DNA of 64,000 bases, from contig JAAXTM010000001.1 in the NCBI GenBank assembly GCA_013336525.1, positions 1-64,000 on the forward strand, read 5' to 3'. This DNA comes from Geobacteraceae bacterium. GTDB taxonomy: Bacteria; Desulfobacterota; Desulfuromonadia; Geobacterales; Pseudopelobacteraceae. Every line of letters begins with the position of its first letter. Position 1 is the first letter of the stretch. The position numbers and the translations under genes were made by a program. Of this stretch, positions 1 through 8,232 are shown piece by piece. A model generated the notes under the pieces. That model was not told the origin of the DNA. It saw nothing but the letters and a program-made list of their open reading frames with translations, and made no database searches.

Positions 1-1955
1 AGATGCAGGATAACGTCATGCTGATTAACCGGGTGCGCAGCCTGGAGGATGATCGCAAGCAGCTTGTCGATGGTGCCCCCTGTCCGCTCTGCGGTTCCGC
101 TGAACACCCCTATGCCGTCGGCAATATACCGCAGCTGGACGTGGCGCAGAAGGAGTTGGAGCTGGCTGTCGCTGCAGTGAAAAACGTGCGGGAACAGCAC
201 TCCACAATCAAGCTGAAACTGGTGGCAGTTGCCAAAGATCTGCAAAGGTCAGGACAGGAACAGACCGAAATACAGGAGCGGCAGGCGTGTGATGAGAGCT
301 TCTGCGCCAGCACCGTTGCCGAGCTGGGATTGTTTGCTGAGCCGGACGGTTCGGTCTTGTGGATGGAAATCGTCCGGCATGATTCAGAGGAGTTGGCAAG
401 ACAGCGTGAGGTTATCCAGAGCGCTGAACGGCAGGAACAGGAAGAACGTGATGCTCAGGCAGAACTTGCCAGACTTAAAGACGAGCTTGCCGGCCATGAC
501 AAAGTGCGCCTGTCCGCCAGGATGGGTCATGAAAATTTGCTGGCGGAACGTACGCGCCTGGAGGGGGAAACCGCAGCACTTCATGATGGACTTGAACGGC
601 TGCTGGCCGAAGTCGTGAGTGCGGTTGCGGTTTATGGCTGCACCGGTATCGTTCCGGAAAGGGTTGATGAACTGCTGACAGCCCTGGGCTCTCGCCGCAG
701 TGCGTATGTTCAGCAGCTGCAGACCAGGGATCGCTTGGATAAAGAGCGGGCCGCTATCGCCGCTGAAATGGAAACTGCGCGGGCTCTGTTGGCGGAATCC
801 GAAAAATCGCTGAACGACAAGGAGTTGCAGCTGCGTGACAGGAACGCACTACGGGAAGACTTGGTGGAGCAGCGGCTGGAAAAATATGGAGAGCGCAACC
901 CGGATGCAGATGAAAAGCGGCTGGCCGAGGCGCTGCTTCAGGCCGGTGAGCTGCGCGAAGCGGCGCTGCAGGAACAGAACCGCCTTCAGGCAGACCTTGG
1001 CGGGTTAAAGCAGCAGATCGAACGGTTGACTCTCTCAATTGCCGAGAGAGCCGATCAGCTTGCCGGATTGGAAGCGGCCTTCTCCAGTGATCTGAACGCA
1101 GCCGGTTTTGCCGCTGAAGCCGATTTTCTGCAGGCGTGTCTGCCGCAAGAGCGTTTCGATGAATTGACGCGTCTGGCCGACGAGCTGCGCAATGATGAAA
1201 CTGCGCTGCAAACCCGCTATCAGGACCGCACGGAGGCTTTGGAGGGAGAGATCAGTAAAAATCTTACCGACAAGCCGTTTGATCAGCTTCAGGAGGAGAA
1301 CAGAGCTGTCGCCGGAAAGTTGAGTGAGCTTCAGAAAAGATCGGGGGCGCTAGAGCAGAGGCTGCAGCAGCATGCCGACCAGCAGCAGCGCCATCAGGAG
1401 CGGATTCAGGCGATTGAACTGCAGCGTCTTGAGTGCGGTCGCTGGGAGCGACTGCACAGCCTGATCGGTTCCGGTGACGGGAAAAAATTCCGCAATTTTG
1501 CCCAGGGGTTGACCTTCGAGTTGATGGTGGCCCACGCCAACCGTCAGCTGCAAAAGATGAGTGACCGTTATATCCTTGTGCGCGACGGCGCCGAGCCGCT
1601 GGAGCTGAACGTCATCGATAATTACCAGGCGGGGGAGATCCGTTCTACAAAGAACCTTTCCGGCGGCGAGAGTTTTATTGCCAGTCTGGCTTTGTCACTC
1701 GGCCTGTCCAGCATGGCGAGCCGCAACGTGCGCGTCGATTCACTGTTTCTCGACGAAGGTTTCGGCACTCTAGACGAGGATGCCCTTGAAACCGCTCTGG
1801 AAACCCTTTCCGGTCTGCAGCAGGATGGCAAGCTGATCGGCATCATCTCTCACGTTCCGGCACTCAAAGAGCGCATCGGCACGCAGATTCAGGTGGAATC
1901 CGGCAGCGCCGGGCGCAGCAGCCTGAGTGGACCTGGGTGCCGGCGGGTTGCTTGA
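1..1955 (+). CDS. sbcC: Exonuclease subunit SbcC, C-terminal part (5' end outside window)
   Basis: ATPase subunit of the SbcCD (Rad50/Mre11-type) nuclease that opens hairpins and processes DNA ends. The visible 650 residues start inside the first coiled coil. A zinc-hook CPLC motif lies near residue 27, followed by a long Glu/Gln/Leu-rich coiled coil to about residue 490. The ABC C-lobe comes next, with the signature LSGGE (about residue 555), a Walker B-like LFLDEGFGTLDEDAL and an ISHVPAL switch segment. The frame is open to the window edge, so the N-terminal Walker A half and probably sbcD lie upstream. The last residues after the ABC lobe (GSAGRSSLSGPGCRRVA) are ordinary for a variable tail. 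Identification rests on the zinc hook plus the ABC tail and is firm. Confidence 0.95.
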   Translation, partial: MQDNVMLINRVRSLEDDRKQLVDGAPCPLCGSAEHPYAVGNIPQLDVAQKELELAVAAVKNVREQHSTIKLKLVAVAKDLQRSGQEQTEIQERQACDESFCASTVAELGLFAEPDGSVLWMEIVRHDSEELARQREVIQSAERQEQEERDAQAELARLKDELAGHDKVRLSARMGHENLLAERTRLEGETAALHDGLERLLAEVVSAVAVYGCTGIVPERVDELLTALGSRRSAYVQQLQTRDRLDKERAAIAAEMETARALLAESEKSLNDKELQLRDRNALREDLVEQRLEKYGERNPDADEKRLAEALLQAGELREAALQEQNRLQADLGGLKQQIERLTLSIAERADQLAGLEAAFSSDLNAAGFAAEADFLQACLPQERFDELTRLADELRNDETALQTRYQDRTEALEGEISKNLTDKPFDQLQEENRAVAGKLSELQKRSGALEQRLQQHADQQQRHQERIQAIELQRLECGRWERLHSLIGSGDGKKFRNFAQGLTFELMVAHANRQLQKMSDRYILVRDGAEPLELNVIDNYQAGEIRSTKNLSGGESFIASLALSLGLSSMASRNVRVDSLFLDEGFGTLDEDALETALETLSGLQQDGKLIGIISHVPALKERIGTQIQVESGSAGRSSLSGPGCRRVA

Positions 1956-1964
1956 ACCTGCAAA

Positions 1965-1990
1965 GCCGTATTTACGCAACGCCGCAACCA
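1965..1990 (+). repeat. Solo half-arm of the GxxExxY-cassette repeat
   Basis: This stretch, ten bases after the sbcC stop, reads GCCGTATTTACGCAACGCCG followed by CAACCA. It resembles the first half of the inverted-repeat arm that flanks the GxxExxY gene at 4184-4660. A second solo copy lies just after the MFS stop at 3375-3400. It is probably a scar or partial copy of that repeat family. Confidence 0.45.
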
Positions 1991-2125
1991 AAAACTTTTA
2001 AACATATTGTCGTGAGGGTGTCACTTCACATTAGTTAAGGATGCGATTCATACATCTTAAATTGATGGCCTGACAGTATTGCTATCCCTCTTGATTAGCA
2101 AAGGTGGAACCGGGGAGCACAGCTT

Positions 2126-3367
2126 ATGAATAATAATTCGCCGCCTGCAAGCACCTCCCGGATCCATTACGGCTGGGTTATCGTGGGCGTTGGGTTCCTG
2201 ATAATCTTCGCCTGTATCGGGCTGGCACGTTATGCCTATACCATGCTGCTCCCTTCAATGCAGAGTGGGCTTGAGCTTCCCTTTGACCGGATGGGCTTTA
2301 TCGGTACCGGGAACTTCTGCGGGTATTTGCTTGCGGTAGTAATGGCACCACAAATGATCAGACGCTTCAAGCCGCGCCCTGTTATCTCCGGTGGTCTGCT
2401 GCTGATAACCCTCGCATTGTTTGGCGTCAGTGCCGCTCGCGGCTTTGTTATGCCGCTGGTCTGCTACTTTCTTGTCGGGATGGGGACCGGCTTTGCCAAT
2501 ATCCCCACGATGGTGCTGATCAGCCACTGGTTTAGAAGCGATCAACGCGGCAAGGCGGCAGGGCTGATGATCGGCGGCAATGGCGCGGCAATCATGCTGG
2601 CCGGTGTGCTTGTGCCGTTTCTTAACCGCACATTCGGCAGTAACGGCTGGAGAATTGGCTGGCTACTGCTCGCCGTTATCGCGCTGCTGGTGACAATTGC
2701 AGCAACATGGCTGGTACGCAACCATCCGTCGGATAAGGGTCTGGAACCGCTTGGCAGAGTGGCGCCGGTTTCTCCAGGTCAGCTGGTCCCACATGAACAG
2801 CGGGGCGACGGTGCTCTGCTGCTGCGACTCGGGCTGCTCTATATGGCATTTGGTGCTACCTTCATGGTCTACGGCACCTTCATCGTCACCACGATGGTGC
2901 GGGAATATGGTTTCAGTGAGGCCAAAGCCGGGCTTTACTGGTCATGGGCTGGTTTTTTCAGTCTGTTTTCCGGGCTTTTCTTTGGCATAATTTCCGACCG
3001 GATCGGCAGAAAATATGGTCTGGCCCTTGTTTTCGCCGTACAGAGTGCCGCCTATGTGCTGGCCGGGTCGAATCCGGGCACTCCGGGTTTGGTCGTCTCG
3101 ATCGTTCTTTATGGCTCTGCAGTATTTGCCATTCCGGCCATCATGGCCGCTGCAGTCGGCGACTATCTTGGTCTGTCACGCGCAGCAAGCGCATTTGCAA
3201 CTATCACAATATTTTTTGCTGCCGGACAGACCATCGGCCCGGCCACAGCCGGGGTCATTGGCAGGGCATGCGGCAGTTTCAGTAATGCCTATCTGCTGGC
3301 AGCGACAATTACCTTCACTGCAATGATCTTTGCCCTGTTTCTGCCTAAACCGCACAGTGAAAATTGA
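2126..3367 (+). CDS. Major facilitator superfamily transporter
   Basis: A 413-residue integral membrane permease with about 12 hydrophobic segments. It starts with the IHYGWVIVGVGFLIIF first helix typical of MFS proteins of the YbfB/YjiJ and oxalate/formate antiporter type. The second half begins near residue 230 after a polar central loop, and a loop motif GIISDRIGRKYG (about residue 290) matches the conserved MFS loop between helices. The start ATG follows a GGGGAG Shine-Dalgarno sequence. It stands alone: sbcC ends 170 bp upstream and a repeat scar follows the stop. The substrate cannot be told from sequence. Confidence 0.85.
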   Translation: MNNNSPPASTSRIHYGWVIVGVGFLIIFACIGLARYAYTMLLPSMQSGLELPFDRMGFIGTGNFCGYLLAVVMAPQMIRRFKPRPVISGGLLLITLALFGVSAARGFVMPLVCYFLVGMGTGFANIPTMVLISHWFRSDQRGKAAGLMIGGNGAAIMLAGVLVPFLNRTFGSNGWRIGWLLLAVIALLVTIAATWLVRNHPSDKGLEPLGRVAPVSPGQLVPHEQRGDGALLLRLGLLYMAFGATFMVYGTFIVTTMVREYGFSEAKAGLYWSWAGFFSLFSGLFFGIISDRIGRKYGLALVFAVQSAAYVLAGSNPGTPGLVVSIVLYGSAVFAIPAIMAAAVGDYLGLSRAASAFATITIFFAAGQTIGPATAGVIGRACGSFSNAYLLAATITFTAMIFALFLPKPHSEN

Positions 3368-3374
3368 GAAAGAA

Positions 3375-3400
3375 AACCGTACTCACGCAATGCCGTGCCA
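3375..3400 (+). repeat. Second solo half-arm of the GxxExxY-cassette repeat
   Basis: Immediately after the MFS stop codon the sequence ACCGTACTCACGCAATGCCG occurs. It differs by one base from the start of the left arm at about 4179-4198 (CCGTACTCACGCAACGCCG). No second arm or gene follows it, so it looks like a remnant or a solitary copy. Confidence 0.5.
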
Positions 3401-3468
3401 AAACGTAACAATAGCAATCTATTACGTTTAATAGAAGATGATGATAAACAAGAAAGGAAAATCAAATA

Positions 3469-3738
3469 ATGACGAATAAAGAGTTAGTTGAGCCAATATA
3501 TCCATGCCAATTTCCAATAAAAGTCATAGGAGAGAATACAGAAAATCTGGACAAGACAATTATTAAGGTAATGTCGTCATTCGGTGAAGTGATTCATCCT
3601 GATGAAATAGTAAGAAAACATAGTAAAAATGAAAAATATTTATCAATGACCTTCGAAATTGTTGCCAAAAACAGAGAATACATTGAGCAAATATATTCAG
3701 AGTTAAATGCCCAAAAAGAAGTAAAAATGGTGTTGTAA
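3469..3738 (+). CDS. DUF493 / YbeD-family small protein
   Basis: An 89-residue protein of the UPF0250 (YbeD, HP0495) family, recognised by YPCQFPIKVIGEN near the N-terminus, a long central helix and a final VKMVL strand, as in the small ferredoxin-like fold of this family. Its role is unknown; E. coli YbeD has been discussed as a possible regulator of lipoate biosynthesis, but no lipoate gene is adjacent here. The start follows AGAAAGGA with good spacing. Base composition is clearly more AT-rich than the flanking sbcC and MFS genes. Confidence 0.8.
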   Translation: MTNKELVEPIYPCQFPIKVIGENTENLDKTIIKVMSSFGEVIHPDEIVRKHSKNEKYLSMTFEIVAKNREYIEQIYSELNAQKEVKMVL

Positions 3739-3828
3739 AAGAAAAGGCAACCCAGCTGGTGTATGCACCCGATCACAGAAAAGCCGACTCCGGGTGACAC
3801 CGGCATTAAAATTAGACAGGAGAAACCC

Positions 3829-4041
3829 ATGAACAAAACATATGTGTTACGTCAATCAGATAGCCTGGTTTTTAATCTCGATAGTGAAACATTGACTTTT
3901 ACGGCCAGGAGATTAGCGGATGTGCAACGCAGGGCATTTCGTAAGCAGTTTCATGAAGATTCCAACCTACGGCTTGAGGATGAGAACGGTAATGTTCTCA
4001 GCATTAAGCGGAGCGGTTTCAAATGGGAAGATAAACTGTAA
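3829..4041 (+). CDS. Conserved hypothetical protein, 70 aa
   Basis: A small protein beginning MNKTYVLRQSDS, rich in charged residues, with an LDSETLTFTARRLADVQRRAF core and an LEDENGNVLSIKRSGFKWE end. I chose the ATG at 3829 because ACAGGAGAAACCC gives a proper ribosome binding site; the open frame extends 22 codons further upstream without one. No family is recognised and no signal peptide or membrane segment is visible. It sits 90 bp after the DUF493 gene on the same strand and may be co-transcribed. Confidence 0.5.
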   Translation: MNKTYVLRQSDSLVFNLDSETLTFTARRLADVQRRAFRKQFHEDSNLRLEDENGNVLSIKRSGFKWEDKL

Positions 4042-4183
4042 TGCCGGTAAGGTCAGTCGTTAGATATTGAAAAGCAGGAAAATGAGGGGGCAGTCCCCGA
4101 TGGTGGGCAATTGTAGATTTTTAAATCAATGTGAACACTCACTGTGTTGATATTTAATTTGGGAGTGTCCCTATTTAGCCGTA

Positions 4184-4660
4184 CTCACGCAACGCCGCGT
4201 CGACGCAACGAGAACCAGATGCACTAAAAGGAATGTGTCTTTATGACTGAGAATGAAATTTCCAGCGTGGTGATGGACGCTGCGTTCCTGATACATCGGG
4301 AGCTTGGTCCAGGTCTTTTGGAAAGCGTCTATGAAGTTGTTCTGGCCCGGCAGTTGGCTGACAAGGGTTTGGTGGTAAAGCGTCAGGTTCCTGTGCCGAT
4401 CCGTTTTCAAGAAATTGTTTTTGATGAAGGATTCCGTGCAGATTTGTTCGTAGAACAGAAGGTCATCATTGAATTGAAATCTATTGAACGTTTACAACCG
4501 GTACATTCAAAGCAGTTGCTTACGTATCTTCGTTTAACCGGATGCCATCTCGGCCTGTTGATAAATTTCGGCGAAAACCTACTTAAAGATGGTTTCAAAC
4601 GGGTAGCTAACGGTCTATAAGTTCTTTGATTCTCGTTGCGTCGCCGCGTCGTTGCGTGAG
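4184..4660 (+). mobile_element. GxxExxY cassette bounded by 31-bp inverted repeats
   Basis: The left arm (4184-4214) and the reverse complement of the right arm (4630-4660) match at 29 of 31 positions by direct reading; each arm contains two ACGCAACG words. The interior holds only the GxxExxY gene. Solo half-arms occur at 1965-1990 and 3375-3400, so the repeat family is dispersed locally. The unit is compact (477 bp), with no transposase of its own. Whether it moves as DNA, or acts as a long RNA stem around the ORF, cannot be decided from one copy. Confidence 0.65.
4243..4620 (+). CDS. GxxExxY protein (PDDEXK_3-like)
   Basis: A 125-residue protein of the GxxExxY family, with the defining GLLESVY in the N-terminal helix (LGPGLLESVYEVVLARQL). 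An FRADLFVEQKVIIELKS segment follows; the D...ELK spacing matches the PD-(D/E)XK nuclease-like core assigned to this family, and YLRLTGCHLGLLINFG is the usual C-terminal strand-turn. The function is unproven; family members are scattered across bacteria as single-gene insertions. Here the gene fills a 31-bp inverted repeat element, which supports a mobile or selfish character. The ATG follows an AAAGGA-type site. Confidence 0.85.
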   Translation: MTENEISSVVMDAAFLIHRELGPGLLESVYEVVLARQLADKGLVVKRQVPVPIRFQEIVFDEGFRADLFVEQKVIIELKSIERLQPVHSKQLLTYLRLTGCHLGLLINFGENLLKDGFKRVANGL

Positions 4661-4956
4661 GCCGCAGTTGCTTTTGATTAGATTCGTTGACAGGGGTGAG
4701 GCAGTGGGATAGGGTGAGAAAAATTTTATGGGATGGAGTAAATGATGGGCTGTGAAGAACAGTAAGGGATATTAAAGCTGCTATACCGGCATGGTGCTGG
4801 TTAGGCGGTTTTTTTTTGTGCCCGATATTAGCAGGTACACCTTTTAGTAATTATTTGAACTGGTGCACGCGCACCGAACTATTTGGCCAACATCCCAAAT
4901 GTCATGTTGGCCTGATCTGATCAAATACGAGTTAGGCAGAATTAAGAGGATATTAA
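4621..4956. other. Intergenic stretch with hairpins, no gene
   Basis: After the right cassette arm I see no coding frame. The stretch contains a T-run (about 4808-4817), a short palindrome GGTGCACGCGCACC (about 4862-4875) and a perfect 9-bp stem GGCCAACAT / ATGTTGGCC (about 4892-4919). Two copies of GTTAGGC occur (4800-4806 and 4931-4937). Confidence 0.5.
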
Positions 4957-5379
4957 ATGAGAGGATACAATGAACGTCTTCATTGGTGCATATTCAATGT
5001 TATGGTGCGTATCTTTGGCTTAATGGCGACGATGGCTGGAACCGTCTTCATCTGTTGGGGGATTTATCATTATTACCATCCTGCGGAAGCCAGAAATTGG
5101 GCAGAATATCGTGGTACTGCTGAGCAGTCATTTAGCCATCAGACATTTAACCCAGATACCTTGGGTGGGGTTGTCACGATTGAAATTGCCGTAGGCGTTT
5201 TCGCTCTGATACTCGCATTTGCTGTTCTTCGAGTTCGCCCGTATCGGCCCGATCTAGGGGATACAGTTTCCTCATATTCTGTTGTAAATCGTAGTTGGTG
5301 GACAGGTAAGCCGAAGACTGTGGCCACGCACCTGATGCCTAACCAGGCAGATGCACCGGGGGATAAGGCTCCCCGGTGA
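4957..5379 (+). CDS. Small membrane protein, unknown function
   Basis: A 140-residue protein with two hydrophobic segments (about residues 15-37, IFGLMATMAGTVFICWGIY, and about 70-88, TIEIAVGVFALILAFAVLR). The intervening domain is extracytoplasmic or cytoplasmic with several aromatics (NWAEYRGTAEQ). The polar tail (NQADAPGDKAPR) is encoded across a GC-rich hairpin, ACCGGGG / CCCCGGT at 5355-5377, which may also serve as a terminator. RBS AAGAGGA precedes the ATG. I do not recognise a family. GTTAGGC lies just upstream and GCCTAAC just inside the 3' end; this was considered as an integron cassette and not accepted. Confidence 0.55.
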   Translation: MRGYNERLHWCIFNVMVRIFGLMATMAGTVFICWGIYHYYHPAEARNWAEYRGTAEQSFSHQTFNPDTLGGVVTIEIAVGVFALILAFAVLRVRPYRPDLGDTVSSYSVVNRSWWTGKPKTVATHLMPNQADAPGDKAPR

Positions 5380-5418
5380 TCTCCCACACCGTTGATCATA
5401 CATAAATCGAGAAATATT

Positions 5419-5655
5419 ATGAATTTCATGGATCGCTTGGACAATCTTTCCTTTAATGAGAAACCAAATTTAGCAAAGGAGCTAATTACCTCGTTTGAAA
5501 CTTTGCTAATTGCGCATAATGTCGATTTATCTCCATTGCAAAGATTTGATGCACAAAAAGTTATTTCATGGGGGTTACCAATATCATTTCTTAACAAGGA
5601 GTCTTTTAGCGACCCAATTTTCACCGAAATAATTGATTCGATACTAGAAAAATGA
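5419..5655 (+). CDS. Hypothetical protein, 78 aa
   Basis: An AT-rich small frame encoding MNFMDRLDNLSFNEKPNLAKE and so on, with two predicted amphipathic helices and no cysteine motif or signal peptide. The longer frame starts at 5392, but neither start has a convincing Shine-Dalgarno site (weak GAGAAAT before 5419). It fills the gap between the membrane protein gene and the left end of the transposase element. It could be a real accessory gene or a chance frame; codon use is much more AT-rich than its neighbours. Confidence 0.35.
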   Translation: MNFMDRLDNLSFNEKPNLAKELITSFETLLIAHNVDLSPLQRFDAQKVISWGLPISFLNKESFSDPIFTEIIDSILEK

Positions 5656-5663
5656 AATAAGCC

Positions 5664-6590
5664 GGGGTCGGACCAAATTAACCACATGAAATATCAAAGT
5701 AAATGAGCGAAATTGGCCCTGTTTATAGCCTTAGAATCACGTTTTTGCCGGTAAAAAGAGGCTTCTAAGAATGGCGAGAGCAAACCGACATCATATTCCG
5801 GGGAAAGTGTGGCACATTACTCATCGTTGCCACAAAAAAGAATTTCTTCTGAAATTCGCCAGGGACAGGCGACGCTGGCATTTCTGGCTCTTTGAAGCCA
5901 AGAAGCGTTTTGGCTTGAGAATACTCAACTATGTGGTCACATCCAATCATATCCACCTGCTGGTGGTCGATAGCGGACCGGACGTCATCCCAAAGAGCCT
6001 TCAACTAATAGCCGGGAGAACCGCTCAGGAATTCAATCAACGCAAGAAACGAAAAGGAGCCTTCTGGGAAGATCGCTATCACGCTACGGCTGTTGAGCAA
6101 AATGAACACCTGATTCGCTGCCTAGTTTATATCGATCTCAACATGGTCCGTGCTGGCGTGGTAAGCCACCCTTCAGAATGGGAAATGAGCGGATTTAACG
6201 AAATTCAGAATCCGCCCGAGCGATATGGTGTGATTGACATGTCCGCTTTACGAAACTTTTGCGGATTTCCGGACAACGAGCAATTTGCAGAGCAGCACCG
6301 GCAGTGGATTCAAGAGGCAATCAGCAATGGCAAAGGTCAGCATGAAAGTTGCTGGACGGATAGCATTGCTGTTGGCGGTATCGGTTTTGTAGAAGAAACA
6401 AAGTCCAGGCTTGGGATTATGGGGATGGGGAGAAGAATCGAAGAGCAAGAAGCCGGCCGATGTGTGTTGAGAGAGGAATTTGAACCTTATAGTACCGTTT
6501 TTGACCCTGAAAATAGGCGTTTAAGCCTGAATAATAGCTTCTTTTGGGATGTTTTGCCTGTAGATTCAGTGGGTTAGTTTGGTCCGACCC
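5664..6590 (+). mobile_element. Complete REP-associated tyrosine transposase element
   Basis: The element starts with GGGGTCGGACCAAA (5664-5677) and ends with TTTGGTCCGACCC (6578-6590), an inverted pair whose core GGTCSGACC is itself nearly palindromic. It carries only the transposase gene. The same two ends, with about 100 bp of conserved left flank and about 120 bp of conserved right flank, recur in opposite orientation at 43674-43937 with the middle deleted. That recurrence fixes the boundaries. A short tandem array of GACCCGA words follows the right end to about 6613. Confidence 0.8.
5771..6577 (+). CDS. REP-associated tyrosine transposase (Y1, HUH type)
   Basis: A 268-residue single-strand transposase of the IS200/RAYT superfamily. 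The HUH metal-binding motif is visible as SNHIHLLV (about residue 60). The catalytic tyrosine lies in the usual distal part of the Y1 domain, with candidates in FWEDRYHATAV (about residue 97) and LVYIDLNMVRAG. The N-terminus MARANRHHIPGKVWHITHR is characteristic of the family. The C-terminal 120 residues are a less conserved extension ending in FFWDVLPVDSVG. The gene stops 13 bp inside the right element end. It appears intact and is the likely source of the mobilising enzyme for the deleted copy near 43.8 kb. Confidence 0.9.
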   Translation: MARANRHHIPGKVWHITHRCHKKEFLLKFARDRRRWHFWLFEAKKRFGLRILNYVVTSNHIHLLVVDSGPDVIPKSLQLIAGRTAQEFNQRKKRKGAFWEDRYHATAVEQNEHLIRCLVYIDLNMVRAGVVSHPSEWEMSGFNEIQNPPERYGVIDMSALRNFCGFPDNEQFAEQHRQWIQEAISNGKGQHESCWTDSIAVGGIGFVEETKSRLGIMGMGRRIEEQEAGRCVLREEFEPYSTVFDPENRRLSLNNSFFWDVLPVDSVG

Positions 6591-6638
6591 GAGACCCGAA
6601 CCCGAGACCCGAGCTATAGTTGTACAGGAGTTGATCCA

Positions 6639-8045
6639 ATGAACAGCATCTACTCAATACTGAAAAAAACTTTCTGCGTTGCTACGCTGCTGGCGACTAT
6701 CCTGACCGCTGGCTGCGGCGGGAGCGGAACAGGAACCACTACGGCGGACCCGGTCAGTGTCACACCTGCGGCGCTTCTGGCCTCTGTCACAAGCGCCGTG
6801 AGCAATCCATTGAACATCGCCCGTTCGCTGGGAGGGTGGGATTGGCTCAGCTTTGCCAGCAACTTTGGTTCGCTGCTTACCAGCATTAACTACACCCTGG
6901 ATATGCAGAAAATTACCTACCAGTCGGTAGGTGCTGACGGTCTCCAACACACCATGACCGGTCTACTTATCCTGCCCCGGGCGATCTTCGGCGCCCGCCC
7001 CAGCGTGCCCATCCTCATGTATCAGCATGGTACCGAACCGTTCCGCCTTTACTCCCCCTCCCAGTACCTGCTTCACATGGATCGGCCTGCCGACTATCCC
7101 GAGGTCATGGTGGCTGCCGCATTTGCCGCCAGCGGGTATGCCGTTGCCATGGCGGATTACGAGGGGCTGGGCGACAATACCAACCCGCAACCCTACGTAA
7201 ACGGTACTGTCCTGGCGCGCCAGGTAATCGACATGCTCCGTGCCAGTCGTGACCGAATCGCCACGGCGTCCTCACCCTGTAGTTGGAATAACCAACTCTT
7301 ACTCATTGGGTATTCGGAGGGCGGCTATGTGACCATGACAACCACCAGGGAGCTGCAGCTCCGCAATGCTACGGAGTTCACAGTTACCGCAGCGGCGGCG
7401 CTCTCCGGCCCCCACGACCTGTCCGGTACCATGCGTACCCTGATGCTCTCCGACAACACCTCCAAGGCACCCTACTTCCTGCCGTTTCTGATCACCGGAT
7501 ATGACTATTCATACGGCGGGCAGAGCAGCATCTTCAATACTGCGTCGGCTCTGGGATCCACCTACAACAGCACCATACCCCCGCTCTTTGCCGGCAACAC
7601 GACGGCCGACAAGATCAGCGAGGCCATGGGGATGGCCTTCAGCCCGGTTAGCCTGATTGTGCCGAAAAGCGTCCTGTCCACCACCTTCACCAACTTGCTC
7701 ACCACGGACACCGCGGCCGGGTCAGCCTATTCGTTCCTGCGGCAGAACGATTCTTTTCGCGACCCCCAGAACAATGGAGCCACCTGGCGGCCGACGGTAC
7801 CGGTCAGGATCTATCACCACCAGAGTGATGAGCTGGTGCCCTACGGCAACTCTCAAGTTGCCTTCGACGCTTTCAGCAGTGCGGGGGGCAAACGGCATGG
7901 CGGTGTCGGTCCCGGGGTTGAACTGGTGCGTGAAACGGTTTCGTTGAGCTTCAACCCGTCAGACCCGACCAAGACGGTCCATCTCGGAGCGGCCTTTCCG
8001 GAGTTGAGCAACGGTTGGAATTGGCTGAACAGTTTTAAGAGGTAA
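6639..8045 (+). CDS. Secreted lipoprotein alpha/beta hydrolase (lipase/esterase-like)
   Basis: A 468-residue protein with a lipoprotein signal: basic start, hydrophobic segment and lipobox LTAGC near residue 25, followed by a Gly/Ser/Thr-rich tether. The hydrolase domain has an oxyanion-type segment MYQHGTEP, the nucleophile elbow GYSEGG (about residue 225), and a late HHQSDELVPYGNS strand that would carry the acid, with a downstream His (TVHLGAA). This resembles the secretory lipase / prolyl-oligopeptidase-like hydrolases. The ATG at 6639 was chosen because ACAGGAG precedes it and the signal peptide starts there; the open frame begins 60 bp earlier inside tandem GACCCGA repeats. Substrate unknown. 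Confidence 0.85.
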   Translation: MNSIYSILKKTFCVATLLATILTAGCGGSGTGTTTADPVSVTPAALLASVTSAVSNPLNIARSLGGWDWLSFASNFGSLLTSINYTLDMQKITYQSVGADGLQHTMTGLLILPRAIFGARPSVPILMYQHGTEPFRLYSPSQYLLHMDRPADYPEVMVAAAFAASGYAVAMADYEGLGDNTNPQPYVNGTVLARQVIDMLRASRDRIATASSPCSWNNQLLLIGYSEGGYVTMTTTRELQLRNATEFTVTAAAALSGPHDLSGTMRTLMLSDNTSKAPYFLPFLITGYDYSYGGQSSIFNTASALGSTYNSTIPPLFAGNTTADKISEAMGMAFSPVSLIVPKSVLSTTFTNLLTTDTAAGSAYSFLRQNDSFRDPQNNGATWRPTVPVRIYHHQSDELVPYGNSQVAFDAFSSAGGKRHGGVGPGVELVRETVSLSFNPSDPTKTVHLGAAFPELSNGWNWLNSFKR

Positions 8046-8134
8046 GGGTGTGCAGAGTGGGTGTCGCCCATTAAATGGTTGCCTGTCTAAATATAAACAG
8101 AAATATGTAAATGTCCCAACCAGACGGGAGTGCC

Positions 8135-8150
8135 GGTGACCCCGGTCACC
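8135..8150. repeat. Short perfect hairpin GGTGACC / GGTCACC
   Basis: A 16-bp inverted repeat in the 187-bp gap between the lipoprotein hydrolase and aqpZ. There is no T-run after it, so a terminator role is doubtful. Confidence 0.4.
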
Positions 8151-8232
8151 CACCCGCCCGTTATGCCAAGAAAATTAAACCCGAAGATACCGAGTGCCCC
8201 GCGTGGGCACGATTACCCAAAAGGAGAAGATC

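Noticed and set aside
1965-4216. ACGCAACGCCG words considered as c-di-GMP (GEMM) riboswitch fragments
   Set aside because: The conserved GEMM tetraloop receptor and core are absent, and the words match the GxxExxY cassette arm instead.
4700-4850. Terminator before the small membrane protein gene at the T-run near 4810
   Set aside because: The bases before the T-run do not form a convincing stem.
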